Origin: Lumbricus rubellus
Lineage: Eukaryota > Annelida > Clitellata > Crassiclitellata > Lumbricidae
Reading direction: 5' to 3'
DNA length: 64,000 nt
Assembly: GCA_945859605.1 (NCBI GenBank)
Contig: OX243826.1
Location: 1,507,547 to 1,571,546 of the forward strand
The notes below the pieces were generated by a model. It had not been told where the DNA came from and made no database searches. It saw only the letters and a list, made by a program, of their open reading frames with translations. Position 1 is the first letter of the stretch; every line of letters starts with the position of its first letter. Below are positions 1 to 11,020 of this stretch, piece after piece. Made by a program: the position numbers and the translations under genes.

Positions 1-752
1 ATTATGTTCCACGTAGTGAAATACATATACGTTCCCATTGAACACGTCAGCCGCAAACATGCCATAATAGTAACCATCATCGTTGCTATGGTAAGCCGAC
101 AAAATGCTATGACTGCTTTTAACGTAAAACATTAGCGGATCAATGTAGACCGCTATGTCTTTGAGCCTAAACTGACTTATAATTTGCCCGTCATTGCTCA
201 GAGAACTTATAGACGCGCCATTGGTCTCTATCGATATATGACTGACGACGAATTCTCCATTAGGTTTCTGAATAGCATCAAATGGATGACTGACGTCTCT
301 GGGAAGTGACAAACTTCTAACGAGTGTCGCGTCTTGATCGTAAATTTTTATATATAGCCCGTCCTCCAATGTATTCAACACCAGTAGATGATTGTCATTG
401 GCAGCAGATAAAGTTGACCAGCCGGATACTGACAACCATTTGTCAACTCTATTCTTAACCGTGTCTATCTGCCAGATGCATTTGTTAAGCAGGTCATGAG
501 CGTATAAAAGGTTCGTGCCCTCAATTAAGACCATGTTTTTTGGATGTACAATTTCCTCTGCAAGAGTTATCATTAGAAGATCATAAGGTATTGAATTATC
601 GTGAGTGAATAAAAGCGTCACATCCATACGACTTCTTTGAGAGGAGATCTTACACAGTGCATAGATAAGATCCTTAGCTATGTCCACTTGAAGAGCAATG
701 CAAAACTGAGACCAGTCGAACTTCCAAACCAAATTGATTGTGTTTTCTGCAG
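1..752 (-). CDS. Exon of secreted beta-propeller-like protein (partial, runs off left edge)
   Basis: Reading the minus strand from 752, two phase bases are followed by 250 codons without a stop up to the window edge. The acceptor is TTTTCAG ending at 753; a second in-frame AG lies 6 bases further in (747), so two start sites two codons apart are possible. The translation resembles uncharacterised metazoan propeller (NHL/YWTD-like) proteins: repeated strand patterns such as HLLVLN followed by GLYIKIYDQDATLVRSLSLP and GEFVVSH. Specific function is unknown. The phase fits a 1-base overhang left by the exon ending at 9561, so I join the two across an 8.8-kb intron. The alternative is a separate neighbouring paralogue. 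The open frame and splice site are seen; the fold and the joining are inference. Confidence 0.65.
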
Positions 753-1001
753 CTGAAAAGCAATAAACATTAAGTCAAAATGTTTTAAGAACTAGTCTAA
801 GAGTCGTGCGCGCCAACTGTAATTGTGTGTTTAATTGAAATCCTTGGCACTAACGTTAATTAGGCTATTCTTGTCACGGTGGAGCCATTCCGCACGTGAT
901 TCGCGACGATCCGCCTTTGAAAACAGCTGTCTGGGCTTAGTCTACAGCACAATAGAAACGGCGCTATAGAAGCGGCGCTATAGAAACCTCGGGGTTGCAG
1001 C

Positions 1002-2603
1002 CAGGGGCTTCTATCCCCCCTAAGCAGCCGGGCTCAATCCATTTTCTTCCCCCCCCTCTTTATGGGCCCGACAATATGTTATCTAGCTCATTCCTCTGGG
1101 GGAATGAAGGTTTCTGAGATGGGCAGGGTTTGTGGAGGGATGCGCCCTCCCCATAAGAATTTTTTCTATTTCCGCATTGCAATTTCAGCACTTTTTTATT
1201 TAAGAAATTTCATAAATTTTGTATAGCGCCTCTTTACGCTCTTTAAGCTGTCATTTTCACAAAGGCCTATATTTCAGTGAAGGGATTGCTGAAAAGAGTG
1301 GTCTAGGACTTAATAAATAGACTTATGCTTACAATGATACTTTTTGGGGAGCTTCCACATTGTAATGTAGGCCTAGCTGATAAAAGAGCGGTTTGAGATT
1401 TCGATAAATATATTTATAATTACAATAATTTCTTTATTTTATCAAGTTCAGCAGCTCAGTTCTGCTGGTAATGGATAATAATGACAATGAATAAATCCTG
1501 AAGTAAACTTAGGTCTATGGCGGCTTAGCCTATACCCTTTTTGTTGCAAGTCAATGTATTGCCCAAGACGGTCTGAATTGCTGACCAAGATACAATTAGC
1601 ATAAATTGTTACAAATGGTACACAAACCAAGCAGGAACTACCAAAATGCCCAAATTGGGTAGCCATGTGCTTAGCGCTCCTGATCAGTGTGCACTGCGAG
1701 AGGCGTTACATAAATTTATGGATAGAATACAATGCAATAGAATGAAAATACACTGTAGGCTTACGTAATAATGATGCTATTTACTAAGTGCTCAAGGAAA
1801 CAAAACATTTTGAAATTTGAGTCTGAAATTTGAAACATAGCCTAACACTGGAGAGAAGCCATTTAGTTGCAAAAATAGTATTTGCACAAGTATTAGGCCT
1901 AATATTAAATCAAATCCATTATAATAATTTTGATTGTCATTTATTAAAATAGCAAATAATACTATTACAATCACATATTCGTAATCTTTATCATGGTATA
2001 TTATAACAGTTCATGTGATGCAAAAATAATATAGTATAGCTAAAAAGTATTACCATTCTGTCAAAATGTTCTATGGTGGAAAGTAATTTCTGGGGAACTT
2101 CCACAGAGGTGCCTAGATTGAGCACTGTCTTCCATGACCGGTTTTCTCACGCGTCATAGTGTTTAGTTAAAGAAATATACCCGTTTAAAAATCAAACTTT
2201 TTCAGTAAACAAAACAAACAATTTTGTAGGCTCACACGAAAAGTGCGCATGTCGTAGGCATAGGCGTAGGAGATGGGGTCTAGGAGGAAAATACCCCCCA
2301 AATTTTGGGCAAGTCTGCTTTTCGGGCAAGGAGACCCGAAAAAATGGGAAATTGCGGCAAATTTCTGAACATTTCGGCCGGATGAGTAAAAAAAGGTCGT
2401 CAGAATTTTCGGGCAAAAGTTTAAGTTCCCCCCACTTCTGAAATGTCTCCTACGCCTGTGGCCGTGTGACTTTAACTGAAGACTCTGACGTTGTAACACG
2501 TAACAAGTGTATTAAAAATCGAAAATTAAAAAATTCCGCTTTCCCCCCCTGTTTTTCACTGGGCGCAAGCTGCGCCCGCCATGTATAGGGATAGAAGCCC
2601 CTG
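1002..2603 (-). mobile_element. hAT-type non-autonomous element, copy A (1602 bp)
   Basis: Terminal inverted repeats CAGGGGCTTCTATCCC at the left and its complement at the right. It is flanked by a perfect 8-bp target duplication GTTGCAGC (994-1001 and 2604-2611). The CAGGGG start and 8-bp duplication are typical of the hAT superfamily. No transposase was recognised inside, so it would need one in trans. It is nearly identical, in opposite orientation, to the copy at 4639-6242; even chance reading frames in the two are identical, which indicates recent movement. Confidence 0.88.
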
Positions 2604-2952
2604 GTTGCAGCCGATGGAGGGTCGACAAACCGTTTGTGGCAGATAGCAACCGACATGCTGATAAGAACTCGGCTCAGCCAACGCCGGTCGAACTTCACAT
2701 CGGGGCGCCCTTGATCGGACCTCAAATAAATCAACGAACTGGCGATTGAAGCCCGGCGAGGGGCGTCAAACCGACGAGGAAACGATCGGTCCGGAGCACA
2801 TCAAGATCCCATTACGCCCAGGCCCGCCGACAGAAATTCCGGGCCCCTGGGCAGAGCAGTCACGGGCCCTAAACTAACTATAGGCTTTCTGAGCAACTTT
2901 AAATAAAAACATATAGAAATAAAGGTGTGGGTCGAATGTACAATAATATATA

Positions 2953-3963
2953 CACCGTGGTTCAAAAAAAACTAAGCCAAATTGTTTTGCATATATCTCA
3001 AATACCTGATGACATATCAAGCTAATATTTTCCAACTACTTAGAGAAGTGGACCAAGAATATGATTCCAAAATTTCATGAGACAAAGTTGAACGGTTAAA
3101 AAGATATGAATTTTTAAACTTCATATGCCGAAATTTCAGTTTACAAGCAATTTTCTGTCAGGTTCAATAAAATGTTCTCTTATATCTCTAATGCCTGATG
3201 ATTAATCATTCTAAAATTTTCCAGATATGTGGAGAATTGAACTAACAATATGATTACAACAGTATGGTTTTATTATTTAATTAATTAAGATGCTCAAAAT
3301 GTCCTCCTGCTTGCACGCAAGCCTGGAAGCGCTGGCGCCATGCATTACGCAACAGCATCGTCGATTATCTTCTGGTCCAGGCCTTCCCACACTTCCAACA
3401 AGCGCTGGTTGCTTCAGATCGTTTAGATCATGGATTGTTGTTTGGTAGATGCGGTCTTACATCACGCTCCACATTTTATAATTAATTAATTTTACTTCAT
3501 CATCCCTGAAGACCAAAATTTGGAACTATCAAGCATCGAAACCGCAACGAACACCATAACAGACTTGCTGAAAACAGACATTTCTGGAGATCAAGTTTAA
3601 TTATTCATATCTTTCTATCCGTTCAAATTGATGACATGATATTTTGGAATCCTATTCTTGGTTCAATCCTCTAAATATCTGGAAAATTTTGGTATGATTA
3701 ATAATCAGGCATTGGAGATATAAGAAAACCAGTTTAGCTTACTTTTTACTGAATCTGGCAGAAAATTGCTTGTAAACTGCAATTTTGGCACATGAAGTTG
3801 AAAGATTCATATCTTTTTATCCGTTCAATTTGATCTCTTGAAATTTTGGGATCATATTCTTGGTCCACTTCTCTAAATAATTGGAAAATGTTAGCGTGAT
3901 ATGTTATCAGGCATCAGAGATATATGAAAAACAATTTGGCTTAGTTTTTTTTGAACCACGGTG
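2953..3963 (-). mobile_element. Mariner-like element 1 (1011 bp, degenerate)
   Basis: Ends CACCGTGGTTCAAAAAAAA and its complement, flanked by TA on both sides as expected for Tc1/mariner. The two halves are long imperfect inverted copies of each other: the tract AACTAAGCCAAATTG and about 250 bp inward recur inverted. A short transposase remnant lies in the middle. Confidence 0.8.
3281..3470 (-). pseudogene. Mariner transposase C-terminal remnant
   Basis: On the minus strand, fragments in two frames read IHDLNDLK, then EVWEGLDQKIIDDAV, a stop, and after a frame change QRFQACVQAGGHFEH and a stop. This is the usual C-terminal end of mariner transposases (a WRKRLQACV..GGHFEH-like tail). The catalytic core is missing, so it is inactive. 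Frameshift and stop are seen; the family assignment rests on the known tail motif. Confidence 0.75.
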
Positions 3964-4460
3964 TATATATATATACACTGTGTCCGGAAAAAAAACAACC
4001 AGTTTTGTAAATATGAAAATAAATAGTAAATATTCATCGATTTTCACAATTCAAACACCATTTTAATCCTGACATATTTCTCTAACAATTGTGAAAATAT
4101 AAAAGTTCCAGTCCAAATAATGACGTCATAATGACGTCAGTTGCATCAAAATGCATATAGCCGGCCATTCATGCATGGTTCGGTTGGTATTATTGGCTTT
4201 TGGTAAAACGGAAATCCATTTAATAGAACCAGAAGTGAAAAACAATGCAGCTTATTAGAGGGATTGTCTGCTCTATAAAAAAGTGGTGCCTGATATCCGA
4301 GAATATTCGGAACAATAGCCTACACATTTCAACAAAATAGAGCTTCAGCTCACTGAGTTCGTGAATCTGTTGATCTGTTGACTAAAAAGACTCGGAATTC
4401 ATTCATCTTAATCTTTGGCCGCAAAACGGCCGCCCGCTTAAATCCCACTGATAATAAGAG

Positions 4461-6284
4461 TTGGAGATTGATGGAGGAGAAGGTGCAGGCTACAAGACAA
4501 GGATAAGAGACATTGAAGAACTCCGTAAGCGAATTGTTAACGCCTCGGAGGTTTTGACAAGCTGGTTATCGATGCTGCTGTTGGGTATTAGCGCGACCCT
4601 TTTGACGCTTATGTTGAAGCCAAAGGTGTACTCTTTGACAGGGGCTTCTATCCCTATACATGGCGGGCGCAGCTTGCGCCCAGTGAAAAACAGGGGGGGA
4701 AAGCGGAATTTTTTAATTTTCGATTTTTAATACACTTGTTACGTGTTACAACGTCAGAGTCTTCAGTTAAAGTCACACGGCCACAGGCGTAGGAGACATT
4801 TCAGAAGTGGGGGGAACTTAAACTTTTGCCCGAAAATTCTGACGACCTTTTTTTACTCATCCGGCCGAAATGTTCAGAAATTTGCCGCAATTTCCCATTT
4901 TTTCGGGTCTCCTTGCCCGAAAAGCAGACTTGCCCAAAATTTGGGGGGTATTTTCCTCCTAGACCCCATCTCCTACGCCTATGCCTACGACATGCGCACT
5001 TTTCGTGTGAGCCTACAAAATTGTTTGTTTTGTTTACTGAAAAAGTTTGATTTTTAAACGGGTATATTTCTTTAACTAAACACTATGACGCGTGAGAAAA
5101 CCGGTCATGGAAGACAGTGCTCAATCTAGGCACCTCTGTGGAAGTTCCCCAGAAATTACTTTCCACCATAGAACATTTTGACAGAATGGTAATACTTTTT
5201 AGCTATACTATATTATTTTTGCATCACATGAACTGTTATAATATACCATGATAAAGATTACGACTATGTGATTGTAATAGTATTATTTGCTATTTTAATA
5301 AATGACAATCAAAATTATTATAATGGATTTGATTTAATATTAGGCCTAATACTTGTGCAAATACTATTTTTGCAACTAAATGGCTTCTCTCCAGTGTTAG
5401 GCTATGTTTCAAATTTCAGACTCAAATTTCAAAATGTATTGTTTCCTTGAGCACTTAGTAAATAGCATCATTATTACGTAAGCCTACAGTGTATTTTCAT
5501 TCTATTGCATTGTATTCTATCCATAAATTTATGTAACGCCTCTCGCAGTGCACACTGATCAGGAGCGCTAAGCACATGGCTACCCAATTTGGGCATTTTG
5601 GTAGTTCCTGCTTGGTTTGTGTACCATTTGTAACAATTTATGCTAATTGTATCTTGGTCAGCAATTCAGACCGTCTTGGGCAATACATTGACTTGCAACA
5701 AAAAGGGTATAGGCTAAGCCGCCATAGACCTAAGTTTACTTCAGGATTTATTCATTGTCATTATTATCCATTACCAGCAGAACTGAGCTGCTGAACTTGA
5801 TAAAATAAAGAAATTATTGTAATTATAAATATATTTATCGAAATCTCAAACCGCTCTTTTATCAGCTAGGCCTACATTACAATGTGGAAGCTCCCCAAAA
5901 AGTATCATTGTAAGCATAAGTCTATTTATTAAGTCCTAGACCACTCTTTTCAGCAATCCCTTCACTGAAATATAGGCCTTTGTGAAAATGACAGCTTAAA
6001 GAGCGTAAAGAGGCGCTATACAAAATTTATGAAATTTCTTAAATAAAAAAGTGCTGAAATTGCAATGCGGAAATAGAAAAAATTCTTATGGGGAGGGCGC
6101 ATCCCTCCACAAACCCTGCCCATCTCAGAAACCTTCATTCCCCCAGAGGAATGGGCTAGATAACATATTGTCGGGCCCATAAAGAGGGAGGGGGGAAGAA
6201 AATGGATTGAGCCCGGCTGCTTAGGGGGGATAGAAGCCCCTGCTCTTTGACCACAAATTGCAGTCTGACATAATTCAGATATAA
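4461..6284 (+). pseudogene. Mariner transposase C-terminus interrupted by a hAT insertion
   Basis: Before the insertion the plus strand encodes RIRDIEELRKRIV and, after a frame change, LDKLVIDAAV and AYVEAKGVLFD, a recognisable mariner transposase tail. The frame continues on the far side of the hAT element (from 6251) with HKLQSD and a stop at 6282-6284. The hAT element therefore landed inside the remnant's last codons. The transposase was already broken by frameshifts, and only its C-terminal part is present. Confidence 0.7.
4639..6242 (+). mobile_element. hAT-type non-autonomous element, copy B (1604 bp)
   Basis: Same terminal repeats as copy A (CAGGGGCTTCTATCCC), opposite orientation, flanked by a perfect 8-bp duplication CTCTTTGA (4631-4638 and 6243-6250). 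The two copies differ by only a few bases by eye. No protein-coding capacity was recognised. Confidence 0.88.
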
Positions 6285-7974
6285 AAATAAAATTAAACTT
6301 ACAATTATTATTGATAAATTACATGATAAAATATTGAAATTGTGGATGATTTTGCGCATTTATCTCTTAAATTTGACTTTTTGTGCAAATGACGTCATTA
6401 TGACGTCATTATTTGGACTGGAACTTTTATATTTTCACAATTGTTAGAGAAATATGTCAGGATTAAAATGGTGTTTGAATTGTGAAAATCGATGAATATT
6501 TACTATTTATTTTCATATTTACAAAACTGGTTGTTTTTTTTCCGGACACATGTATATATATATATATATATAAAGAATTAAACTTTTTAATACAGACCTA
6601 TGGTAGGCGTAATCAAAAAATAATTTTTTCTTTATTTAACTGCAGCATAATTGTTTATAATATCCTGTAGTTGGCCAATTATTGTGGATGATCATAATTC
6701 TGTTGCAAGAGTTGCAAGACAATTCAGTCAGACTGTGACAGATCGTTGAACTCTTTTAATTTGCTTGAACTTGCAGAAAGAGCTTTCAACTTCTTCAACA
6801 GTCACACGTTCTGATGGCAGAGAGCTAACATCAAAAGCAGGCCTTTCTACAATTTCGATAATTTCAATTTTTTCATTAATTTTATTTATGATGCTATCTT
6901 TTGGATTTACAATACTAACACCACGTTTTTTTTCAAATTTTCCATGACTTTTATCTATGGTGCTATCTTTTGGAATCACGATAGGCCTACTAACACCACA
7001 CAATTTAGGCTAAACTTCCTTTCACCGATTCGGTTATATTAGCCTAATCCTGCACGTTTAATATTCTAGACATAGAATCAACCGTGGTATAATATAGGAG
7101 TGATTAACCTACGGGCCCTGATTTGTCTTATTTGATATAATGATATTCCGAATTGAAATAGGGTGTGACTATGCCAACGATCCTTTCCTTTTCTAGCGTT
7201 CGTATTAGCTTTTTCTTTCCGTTTTTTGCGCTCAATACAAATCATTTTCTTTATCACTCTTCAAGAAAAGCAGAAGACTTGTTTGCTTAAGATAGCTTAT
7301 AGGCCTATATTTTGAGCAGACTTTCCTGCAGCGTGCTTTAGTGCAAGATTCTGTTTTGCTTAGGCGCGTTATAAATGACAGCTTAATAATAATAGTTGGC
7401 CTAATAAAAAAATATTAAATATTAAATATATAATAATAATAATAAATATATAAATAAATAATAATAATAATAATTATTATTATTTTCAGAGTAGCCCGGG
7501 CCCCCTAAAGGTCGCCGGGCCCCTGGGATTTTGCCCCCCTGCCCCCCCCTCTCGGCGGGCCTGATTACGCCCAGACAAATGGAGGAGCTGGCCTTTGTCA
7601 TCTGACGCCCATCGTCGCCCTCCACTCGGCCCATCGAGCCAGGGGAGGACTCACATGGAGTACCTGACACCCACCGCCGTAAACCAGACCCCATATAGCC
7701 TACAGCGTTACCTTACTCGCGGAGACAGTGTCTGCGACGGGCGGGTGTAGGACAAAAACGATTGGTCAGAATAATGCGAAGTTGTTCATATTATACGGAG
7801 AGAAAAACTTTTATGAAGCTTCACCATTTAAAGACTACTGGGACCAGTATTGATTAAAACACAACCGAATTCTCAATCGACTACTGGTAGAGCATTCTCA
7901 TGAGTAGCAATTTTAATCGCCGAATGGTGTCAGTCATTTGCTAGCTTTATTGCTAACCGTGTATAATTATTGTA

Positions 7975-8310
7975 CAATTATCTTCCAGATGCATTTGCGA
8001 TACTAAGTCGTGTCAAGAACGTATAAAAGGCTCGTGTCCTCGATGAAAACCAAGTTTTTGGCAAATGCAATCTTTACGGTGACATTTTATCATTATAAGG
8101 AGATCATATTAAGGTATTGAATTCTCGTGAGCGATTAAGAACGTGGTGCTGTGATATCTTATTGTGTAAGCTTAGAAATAACATAGTAGCCTAGCTACGT
8201 AGATAGGGTCCTTTGCTATGAGGACATCAAGAACATCGCAAAAGTCAGACTGATCGAACTTTCAGAAAAAAAACTGATTGTGTTTTCTGCAACTGGTAAA
8301 GCATGAAGCA
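7975..8310 (-). pseudogene. Decayed duplicate of the propeller exon
   Basis: This stretch aligns by eye with 440-760. Shared tracts include CCAGATGCATTTG, CGTATAAAAGG, GATTGTGTTTTCTGCA and AAGGTATTGAATT, in the same order and orientation, with indels and in-frame stops (for example CATAG in the minus reading). Similarity continues past the exon edge into the flanking intron (GTGTTT.ATTGAAA near 8370 and 825), so this was a genomic duplication and not a retrocopy. No function is expected. Confidence 0.7.
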
Positions 8311-8867
8311 TGAAGCATGAGGGCAGAATGTTGAGGGAACTACAATGTAGAGTTGTGCTGTAACAGTCCTTACGTGTTTGATTGAAACCCGTAGCATGTG
8401 CAAAGACATTTTTATCACTGTTGTGGTCAATGGTCAAGAATCAGATGCATTGCTCATTAAGTAGTAGCAACATTTAACACTTCGAAATAATGCGAAGATG
8501 TTCATATATTTACGGCGAATAAAAACCTACGATGCGCCAGCTCTATTATTATAGTAGGTCTACATCAACAAGAGATTTTGAAAACTGTTCTATGCAGTCA
8601 AACAGAACCGAATAATATAATTGGCAATAAACTAGTAGGCTATTAGATCCTACTCATAACTTACAGGTTCCTACGAAAATGCAATATGATAACTTCGACT
8701 GATTAGTCGTCGTCTTGAGTAGGCCTATTTATTCGTAGCATATGCATTAGAGACATTGACCGTAAATCTAAACAGAACAGGTGTGTATTTGAATCGAGCA
8801 AAATTGCTCACGGAGCTATTTACCACATGCAGAAGATTAAACTCAACAATAGACATATTATTACTTA

Positions 8868-9469
8868 CTAGCTCTACCCGGCCACGCGTTGGTGTTTCTG
8901 AAAAGAGCGTCCAACCATGATCCATCCCTCCCTACCTAAATTCCCACTGCCCTTCCCTCCCCCTCCCCCTTGCCCTCCCCTTCCCCTCACTGTTTCCGTC
9001 TCCCATCCCTTCACCCCTCCACTTTCTCCTCCTTCCCCTTCCGCCCCAAGTCCCATTGCCTCACATCCCTCCCTCTGCCTCCCTGCCTTCTCCATCCCTC
9101 CCCTCTGGTCTCTTCCCTCCCTCTTCGTCCCGCTCCCTCTTCCGTCTTTCCTCCCTCACACCGTTCCTTCTCCCACAGCGATAAAGTTGGTCATTAGCGA
9201 CTTTTTGGCGACTTTACAACGTGATTTTGGGACAAAGCGTTTCGGAAATCTGGCAACCCTGAGGTTTTGTTGAATTTGCAAATGGCGGTCGAATGGAATG
9301 CAAAGTTCACTTTTTGTGGAAAAGATTGCGTTTTTTGGAAAAAAAAGCATCTTACAACACGGTCCTATTGGAATGGAAGGTTTTGGTAAATTTTCAAAAC
9401 AATCTGTGCGTAACTTTCCGAGAACACTGGCAACAAACTATTGAAAAGTTTCATTTTTATTTATATAGA
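8868..9469 (-). mobile_element. Non-autonomous Helitron (602 bp)
   Basis: On the minus strand it begins TCTATATAAATAAAAATGAA after an A and ends CTAG before a T, the A/T host context typical of Helitrons, with no target duplication. The 3' end is preceded by the conserved ACGCGTGGCCGGGTA. A purine/pyrimidine-biased stretch (8917-9180 is CT-rich on plus) lies just inside. It shares body sequence with 28596-29095 and 46309-46769. Confidence 0.8.
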
Positions 9470-9560
9470 TAATAGAATACTACTCTAACAACATTATACA
9501 AACCCTTCGTTTCACTATAATTCCATGTAATGGTCAATTACGAATATTTTGTAATTCTAC

Positions 9561-9941
9561 CTTTCGATGTTTTTGAGTCATTGGTTGATTTCATTGCGTC
9601 ATGCGCTGTCATGAACAAAGTCGATTCCTCTGCGAATTCACTCGTCGCTTGAGATTGTCTGCTTGACATTGGTGTCGTGAAAGATTTAGTGACGAAGTCA
9701 ACTAAGGTGCAAGTGATAAACCAATGTTCTGCCGGCGACTCACTTGTGGTGTGTAGTGACATCTGCATTTCTGTAGCTATTTCAGTTTCTGAGGTAGTGA
9801 ATGTATTTGCAGCGTTTGAATCGGTTTCTATGTCATTAATCTTAGGTGTCTCTTCTCTTTTATGAGTAAAATCGTCGGTCGTTCCTCCAAAGCAACTGTT
9901 CGTCAACTGACAGTTTTCAGAACTCAACGACTCTCCGCCGG
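9561..9941 (-). CDS. Second exon of the secreted protein, Ser/Thr-rich
   Basis: Acceptor CTGCAG ends at 9942. The exon opens with two phase bases and codes about 126 residues rich in Ser, Thr and Glu (about one third Ser/Thr), with few hydrophobic runs and three Cys, so it is probably an extended, possibly O-glycosylated extracellular region. A plausible donor AAAG/GTAGAA at 9560 leaves a 1-base overhang, matching the 2-base start of the exon at 752. Without that splice the frame would end at a stop at 9538-9540 and give a small secreted protein of about 156 aa. I prefer the spliced form. No family recognised. Confidence 0.6.
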
Positions 9942-9972
9942 CTGCAGAAAAATAAATATAGCCTAAGCCTAG

Positions 9973-10392
9973 GGGCCGTCCATAAAGTAGGCTACGTCAC
10001 GCTCCAGGGGGCGAGGGGTGTAAGAAAGTGTGACAGTTTGTGACAGGAAGAGGCCATGTGTGACGTCACACATTTATTTTTTTAAATGATGTGCATTATA
10101 TAATTGTCTAGTCTAATTTTTGCAATTTTTTTCAAATTCAATCTACATTGAGTTACTGCTTCAATGAATAACTGTGACAACTGTTGACAATTAACTATTC
10201 TACTATTAAAGTCATTTTAATAATGTGATAGTTCTTTTAAGTGGAAATTTTACAGTTTAATAGTGAAGTGTGTTTTAGATTATATTTGAATGAGGTGTTA
10301 ATGAAAAAATGTGTTCGAAAGTGTGACGTACTGTGAAAAGGGGGGGGGTTACAAATGGTCAAAAGTAGCGTGACGTACTTTATGGACGGCCC
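9973..10392. mobile_element. MITE with GGGCCGTCCATAAAG ends
   Basis: Inverted ends GGGCCGTCCATAAAGTA (left) and its complement at the right, followed inward by a TGACGTCACAC motif and AT-rich DNA. A second copy lies at 37773-38197. It sits in the first intron (9942-10590) of the secreted-protein gene. Superfamily not assigned because the target duplication is unclear. Confidence 0.75.
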
Positions 10393-10590
10393 TATGCATT
10401 AGGCGATTCTAAGTCTTGGTTTGCGGTGGATAATGGAATCCCTCCAATTCAAGACTAATTAGGCTACACAGTGGCCTACATTAGATTTCTTAATTAAATC
10501 AGAGACAAATAATTTGTTCATTTTCTACCAACACTATAATTATGTTAGCAGTCTTCGTGTGGGCCTATCTAATGAAGGATTTCTACTTAC

Positions 10591-10654
10591 CGGCCGCTAG
10601 GTTTAAAAATCCGATGGCTAGGAACAAAATCATAGTACAAAAGACTTTAAACAT
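10591..10654 (-). CDS. First coding exon: signal peptide of the secreted protein
   Basis: ATG at 10654 opens 21 codons plus one base before a strong donor CCG/GTAAGT. The peptide is a textbook signal sequence: a Lys near the start, a hydrophobic stretch around ILFLAIGF, and small Ala residues at the end where cleavage would occur. The single leftover base joins in frame to the two bases opening the exon at 9941. An exon this short would be missed by simple ORF calling. The open splice phases and hydrophobic core support it; no transcript evidence is available here. Confidence 0.65.
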
Positions 10655-11020
10655 TTTCCGTACAGAGTTGAGGCTTAAGATGTAGTTGCGAATTAACGTT
10701 GCCATTCGGTGGTGGTGGTCAAGACGTTTATGATAGAAATCCGTGACTTGTCTCAATTCTTTCTCGTTACAGACAGCTCTTAAATGTTTAGAGTCAACAA
10801 CAATATTAGGCCTATGTCGGAGTCCGCAGTTGCTGATACACTCAACTTATTTTAATATCGTGGAGAGATTCTATTTGTGAACATAAAATAATGGTCTTGT
10901 CCGTAAATGACGCTCCATTAGACTGCCGTTCGTGGAGGAAAGGATGAGAGCATTCATTGTTTACCCATACGGATAGTAAACTGGGTCTCTAACAATGTCT
11001 ACTCGCAGTCGTACTCATTC

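Larger units (their letters stand above)
3976..6552 (+). mobile_element. Mariner-like element 2, split by hAT copy B
   Basis: Ends CACTGTGTCCGGAAAAAAAA at the left and its near-complement ending at 6552, with TA on both sides. About 150 bp of inner sequence (GTTTTGTAAATATGAAAATA onward, including TGACGTCAT motifs) is repeated inverted near the right end. Removing the 1604-bp hAT insertion and one 8-bp duplication leaves an element of about 965 bp. It directly abuts mariner-like element 1 across a short (TA)n tract. Confidence 0.8.
2819..7563. mobile_element. Outer hAT-type element carrying nested insertions
   Basis: The left end CAGGCCCGCCGA and right end TCGGCGGGCCTG form inverted repeats. 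Both flanks carry the same 8 bp, ATTACGCC (2811-2818 and 7564-7571). Only the outer parts (about 2819-2950 and 6555-7563) look native. Between them lie two mariner remnants, the second split by a further hAT-type element. No intact transposase was found in the native parts. Stretch 6555-7420 is AT-rich with no gene that I recognise, and 7420-7490 is an (AAT)n-like tract. Confidence 0.85.
753..9560 (-). other. Long intron filled with nested transposons
   Basis: Inferred intron between the Ser/Thr-rich exon (donor GTAGAA at 9560) and the propeller exon (acceptor at 753). Almost all of it is accounted for by mobile elements, a decayed duplicate of the propeller exon and a short Helitron. The remaining unassigned host pieces are 753-993, 2612-2810, 7572-7980 and 8311-8867. 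The piece 8470-8720 resembles 7775-7980 (shared tract AATAATGCGAAG followed by TGTTCATAT), as expected if a unit containing the exon was duplicated in tandem. Confidence 0.5.

Noticed and set aside
2185..5057. Identical 104- and 74-codon frames at 2185-2499 and 4743-5057
   Set aside because: Identical only because they lie in the two inverted copies of the same hAT-type element; two overlapping frames are open and neither resembles a transposase.
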